Origin: Stictocephala bisonia
Lineage: Eukaryota; Arthropoda; Insecta; Hemiptera; Membracidae
NCBI GenBank assembly: GCA_035578905.1
Contig: JAQJVL010000544.1
Coordinates: forward strand, 248,001-312,000
Direction: 5' to 3'
Length of the DNA stretch: 64,000 nt
Made by a program: the position numbers and the translations under genes. The notes beneath the pieces were generated by a model. That model was not told where the DNA came from. It saw nothing but the letters and a program-made list of their open reading frames with translations, and did no database searches. Numbering within the stretch: position 1 is the stretch's first letter; each line of letters starts with the position of its first letter. Below, piece after piece: positions 59,945 through 64,000 of this stretch.

Positions 59945-61029
59945 GCGAGCCGTATACAATATATGCACTATGGTAATTAATTGTAAACAAATTTAAAACA
60001 CTGATAATTCATAAAAATAAAAAAAATCTATAGATACAAAAGCCTAATACCATTTACTAACTGATCACATTTTTCAAAAACGAAAATAATTGGACCATGA
60101 CACTTTAAAGGCTTTAGATGCGTACCAAGAGAGATTTCTTAAATTTGTTTACTAAAAGAGTTAAAAATACAAAGAGCATGTGTAAAAATACCCCAATCTG
60201 GTAAAATTGAGCCATTGTTATCATTCACAATAGGAATGAGAGAACTTTGGATAGTGCAACTTGACATAATTTGACTTAGTTTTTGAATAATTTAGCGTAT
60301 AATGTGAAGAAAAATAATATTAAAATAAAATGATTGAGTTGACACGAGCGTAGCAAGTAACGGTGCTGCACGTGAAACATGTCCTCTTGTAAACTTCTTG
60401 AAAAATCTTGCATCCACAGAAACAGAAGGTGAAAATAAAAAGAAATTAATTTTTATATGCCAGGAAATACAACTCGATTTTCTGCATATTTTAAATGGAC
60501 AACAGTAACTTTATGTTTGCCAGGAACACCTAGGAGTCTCTCGCATTCCAGCTCTAAGATCAAGACGTCACAGTGATGCACAGTGTATAGATGTCGCAGC
60601 TAGTGTGTAGCTAGCATTGTAGAAATCGTTTTCTAAATGTAACTTAATTCGACATTTAGCTGTGTTTTAACTAACCCATACAACAGCCAGACAGCAATCG
60701 GTAAAAAATATAAAGCCTTCCTTATCACTCGTACTTTGGTCAGCTAAATTATAATCAGCATATTCGAGCTTAAAACGGTGAAATATAGTCTCAAAATCAG
60801 TATAAAATCGAAAAGTTATTGAAATTAAAAAATGTTGTTTACAAAACTATTCACTTGTACTATCTCACGTGCATTAACTTGAAATATAAATGGACCCTTG
60901 GAATCATAATATTTATATTCATTAAAGAGCAGCGTTCTTTCGATCAACCATTTGGATATATCACGTAATCTTGTAACCATTGGACTGTATAATGTATAAG
61001 GGTTGTCTTGTTTTTAATGAACAGTCTAT
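59945..61029. other. AT-rich spacer
   Basis: It contains a weak copy of the GC-rich GAGCGAAGCGAG repeat (60336-60365: GAGTTGACACGAGCGTAGCA). No gene is recognised. Confidence 0.5.
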
Positions 61030-61555
61030 CAATACACTGAATGAATCAGTGACAGAGCCAATATAGAGGGGTGACGTCGATTTTATCCACCCCTCCCACC
61101 CCACTCTCCTGTCACTAGTGGACAGGTGATAAAATATTTCCAATCAGGAGCAGCCCTTAAGGCGCCAACTTACTCTCTGTGGCATACCATGGAACATTCT
61201 AGCTCCAGCAATACACTGATGAATGAGTGATAGAACCAATGTATAGGAGTGACGTCGATTTGGTCCACCTCCACCGACCTGTCATTAGTGGCAGGCGATA
61301 ACGTATTGCCCGTCAGGAGCAGCCCTTGAGGCGCCAACCTACTCCCTATGGCATACCAAGGAAAAATCTAACCCCAGCAGTACACTGATGAATGAGTAAT
61401 AGGGCCAATGTATAGAGGTGACGTCGATTTGGTCCACCCCCACCCACCTGTCTATAGTGGACAGGCGATAACGTATTGCCCGTCAGGAGCAGCACTTGAG
61501 GCGCCGACCTACTCTCTGTGGCATACCAAGGAACATTCTTGCCCGAGCAAATTAG
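61030..61555. repeat. Three tandem copies of a ~175-bp GC-rich unit
   Basis: Units start near 61031, 61210 and 61380 with ATACACTGATGAATGAGT. They share GGTGACGTCGATTTGGTCCA, GGCGATAACGTATTGCCCGT, CAGGAGCAGCCCTTGAGGCG and GTGGCATACCAAGGAA. Divergence is about 10-20% by eye, so the triplication is fairly old. Each unit carries a perfect GTGACGTC CRE/AatII-like site. Confidence 0.95.
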
Positions 61556-62754
61556 TTTTGTCTTTCAACACAAATATTCCGCTTACGTTAATTTTAATAT
61601 TAATATAGTTGCATCTATACATTTTCCTGTGTTAAATTTCAATGACCAACAGTAGTCGAAAGTTTCGTCCGATATTGTTGGTGTTATCAATCTGAGTGCC
61701 GCGGCTCGTGTATTTGTAAGTGAATAAAAAACATAAATCATAATTACTACGTTTAATTATGATCGAGATTATTTTTTTCGAGTTTGGCCAAATTGGACCT
61801 AATAATATATAGTCAACGGTATATTGATAAAAAAACATTCGGTTTTCCAGAATAAGTAACTCTTTCTTTCACTAGACCAAGATGTTTCGACCCTTTTCCC
61901 TGACTCCCCGTCACCAACTTTAAAATCGAATATTTTGCCTAGCTGTATTAATGTTCGAATGTTATACTCGCTATTTGGTGATATACATGCTGGTTTAAGA
62001 TCTTCTCAAAAATATAAATAATATGATGAAAGAAAAATAGTAAGCAAGCTACTATATCATTAACATAAAAAGATTCTTCGCATTCCATCAAATATTTTGT
62101 TTTTGAATCATCCTGTATTTAATTAAATTATAATTATATAAAGTATAAAAAACATGTAAAACACTTTCTGAAAATATATACAATGATAATTTTGTTTAGA
62201 AAATTTCGGCTATGTTTGTAAATAAGTTCCATTAATTAAAAGTTATGCGTAAATCTATAGTAAATACAATATGTAGGGACTAACTATGCATTGTGTTATA
62301 AAGCGCTTCAGTGGCAGATTTATGTCATTCTATAAATTACTTCGTAAGAAGGGGAACTAAAAGACGTTATTTACCACATGAATGTACGTTACCCAACCCT
62401 GTGATCTAACTCCAGCTCTGTTATTTTCCAACTCACTGATCGTTCTTTCCTCAGTAACACGTTCGGAAAAATGTATTTGCCGATTGAAACAAATCACACT
62501 TTCTACGTGTTTGGAGAGGAAAATGACTAACTTTTTCACAATGAAAAAGGTAATTCAATAATTGGGATTGTTTCGTTACAGAAAAAATTCTGTTTTATTT
62601 TTTAAATATGACAATGATAGAGTATTTGATAGGATAGAATGATTGTTGACATTTACATAATTCCGTGCAGAAACCATACATGACATTTTAATGTGTACTA
62701 AACAAAATTGTAATTTTGATGATATAACTGATTTCAAACTCTAAGATCCTACGC
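61556..62754. other. AT-rich spacer
   Basis: Nothing recognised. A 60-codon minus-strand frame at 62357-62539 has no recognisable family. Confidence 0.55.
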
Positions 62755-62856
62755 AGATGCAAACACTAAGCTTCTACGCAAATGCAAACAATGACTCCAA
62801 ACACTAAACTCCTACGCAGATTAAACACTAAGCTCCTACGTAAATGTAAAAACTTT
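62755..62856. repeat. Short degenerate repeat, AAGCTCCTACGCAGATGCAA
   Basis: Four decayed copies at variable spacing lie left of the SINE, and one more (TAAGCTCCAACGCAGATGTA) lies right of it at 63093. The SINE appears to have inserted into this repeat. Confidence 0.85.
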
Positions 62857-63090
62857 TTTTCTTATCATTAAGGAGAGACCGATCTCCTTCTTAACCTTAC
62901 TCTGCCCATTTCTCATTGACTATTGATCTGTGCGAGGAACTTATTCAGGCAGAGTAAGGGGGTGAATCAGTACAGTAAAAGTGAATATTACTGATAAATA
63001 TTTCCCATCTAGGCCGGATTCGAACCGGCGCTATCTTTAACCCATGCTCAAAGTCCTAAAGCCTTAGACCGCTCGGCCACCAGCTCGCCC
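62857..63090 (-). mobile_element. tRNA-derived SINE
   Basis: The head (63086-63003, minus strand) has box A TGGCCGAGCGGTCTAAGGC and a perfect T arm GCCGGTTCGAATCCGGC. The spacing is that of a long-variable-arm (Leu/Ser-type) tRNA, but no anticodon stem forms and the acceptor stem pairs at only about 5 of 7 positions. The body includes an inverted CCTTACTCTGCC / GGCAGAGTAAGG pair and a GGAGATCGGTCTCTCC hairpin, and ends in an A-rich AAGAAAAAAAG tail. Matching TAAGCTCC...GTAAA sequences flank it, though they belong to a pre-existing tandem repeat. Confidence 0.75.
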
Positions 63091-63511
63091 TCTAAGCTCC
63101 AACGCAGATGTAAACAATGACTACATATAAACATGACCTCTAGTTCTAATTTCTCGTAGTTTTTATTACCATATTTATTTATAAACGTAAATATCCTTAC
63201 AAATTATACGTGAAACAATTTTGTTAACGCAACTTCTTCATTATTTCTTGATCAATTTTAACATTTGAAGAGTCAAAAAACGTGCCCTTATTTTTAATTA
63301 TGTTTTCATCGTTCAATATTTGTATACTGAAGTGCACAAGAAGCCCTAAAATTACGTATTTTGACTATAAAAATAACATGGAGAGAGTTTAATTTACTCA
63401 AAAAGTAACAGCTCTTTAAATTTAAATAATGATGTTTGTGAAATGTTAAGAGCTGTTGGAATAGATTTCACATATTGCAGTAGTATTTATTGTTGTCAAA
63501 AGTCACATTCC
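63091..63511. other. AT-rich spacer
   Basis: Nothing recognised. Confidence 0.55.
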
Positions 63512-63582
63512 AAGGCCGAAGGCGAGGTGTCATGAGCGAAGCGAGTGGCGGGATAGGCACGCGAAGCGTGAAGGAGCATCCC
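63512..63582 (+). repeat. GC-rich dispersed repeat with GCGAAGCG motifs
   Basis: AAGGCCGAAGGCGAGGTGTC, ATGAGCGAAGCGAGTGGCGG and GATAGGCACGCGAAGCGTGA form a sharply bounded CpG-rich island in AT-rich DNA. ACGCGAAGCGT is self-complementary. Diverged inverted and direct relatives are at 32502-32620 and 60336-60365. Confidence 0.6.
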
Positions 63583-64000
63583 TTAGTATTATTTTAATCA
63601 TTTTAATATTACACGTTATTTTATATGATCAGGAAAGCATATGTACTTTTAACGTTACGTAATAGAATTTAAAAATAAACGTTTAGTTAATTACTTTATT
63701 AATTAATTTTAACTACTACTGCATCAATATTTGGCTGAATATTTTGATTTAGCTTGGGTAGGAGTGCACTCAAGGTCGTACGTGTCTATTATATTAAGGT
63801 GGGGATGGATGGCAACCAATTGTCGTTCACCTGCTGGACTGGGTCTGTTCCGTTAGACAAGAAACCTGTTGATTGGCTTCTATAAACCAGCTAAACATGG
63901 CAAAATAAGTTGGATCCATTTTATCACCATACGGCTAAAATTTGTAAGTTATACACAGTGCATAGCAACGATTTAATTCGTTAACTGTTGACCTTTGAAG
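63583..64000. other. AT-rich spacer to the window end
   Basis: Nothing recognised; slightly GC-richer from 63.77 kb. Confidence 0.5.

Noticed and set aside
63003..63086. Intact tRNA-Leu or tRNA-Ser gene on the minus strand
   Set aside because: Box A and the T arm are good, but the anticodon stem does not pair and the acceptor stem is imperfect; an A-rich tail follows a SINE-like body.

Overview
This window looks like repeat-rich, AT-rich nuclear DNA of a metazoan, probably an arthropod. The grounds are indirect: a Penelope-like retroelement with a GIY-YIG endonuclease, a hAT/Charlie-type MITE with CAGTGGTTCTCAACC termini, several TACAGG-ended TIR elements, a LINE 3' end, a tRNA-derived SINE, an LTR with a TCAGT-type initiator, and a complete absence of long intact host genes. 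There is no bacterial, phage or plasmid organisation. Nearly all long open frames are satellite monomers read in frame or composition artefacts.

Layout. 1-4.8 kb holds two tandem arrays (38-bp and 150-bp units). 5.0-7.0 kb is a dead Penelope-like element, flanked by inverted copies of its own 3' end and split by a solo LTR. 7-11.3 kb is featureless. 11.3-16.3 kb has a TACAGG-type TIR element, two remnants of another TIR family, a perfect hairpin, and 20-, 21-, 74- and 36-bp arrays. 18.7-20.1 kb has a hAT MITE and a ~790-bp foldback. 20.2-24.9 kb has two related ~39-bp non-coding elements, a possible RFX X-box promoter, a 33-bp array, a TATG-type simple repeat and the main block of a dispersed 36-bp minisatellite. 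27.6-29.9 kb has another foldback, a perfect short palindrome, a LINE 3' end and a 5S-rRNA-like repeat. 34.26-34.43 kb has the best host coding-exon candidate. 38.9-45.5 kb holds 51-, 32-, 105- and 44-bp arrays plus a young 87-bp-arm hairpin. 48.1-48.25 kb has a possible first exon with a hairpin at its start codon. 51.0-55.3 kb holds 53- and 37-bp arrays. 55.4-63.6 kb has two TIR elements, a foldback next to a 31-bp array, three ~175-bp tandem copies, a SINE and short GC-rich repeats.

The dominant theme is minisatellite birth. By my coordinates roughly a quarter of the window is tandem repeat, in more than fifteen unrelated families. In at least two cases (105-bp and 31-bp units) a single or diverged copy of the monomer sits inside a dispersed element elsewhere in the window, and one 36-bp family recurs in short bursts at eight places. 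This suggests arrays seeded by mobile elements and then amplified locally. No operon-like or multi-gene system is visible, and any host gene here is represented only by isolated candidate exons.
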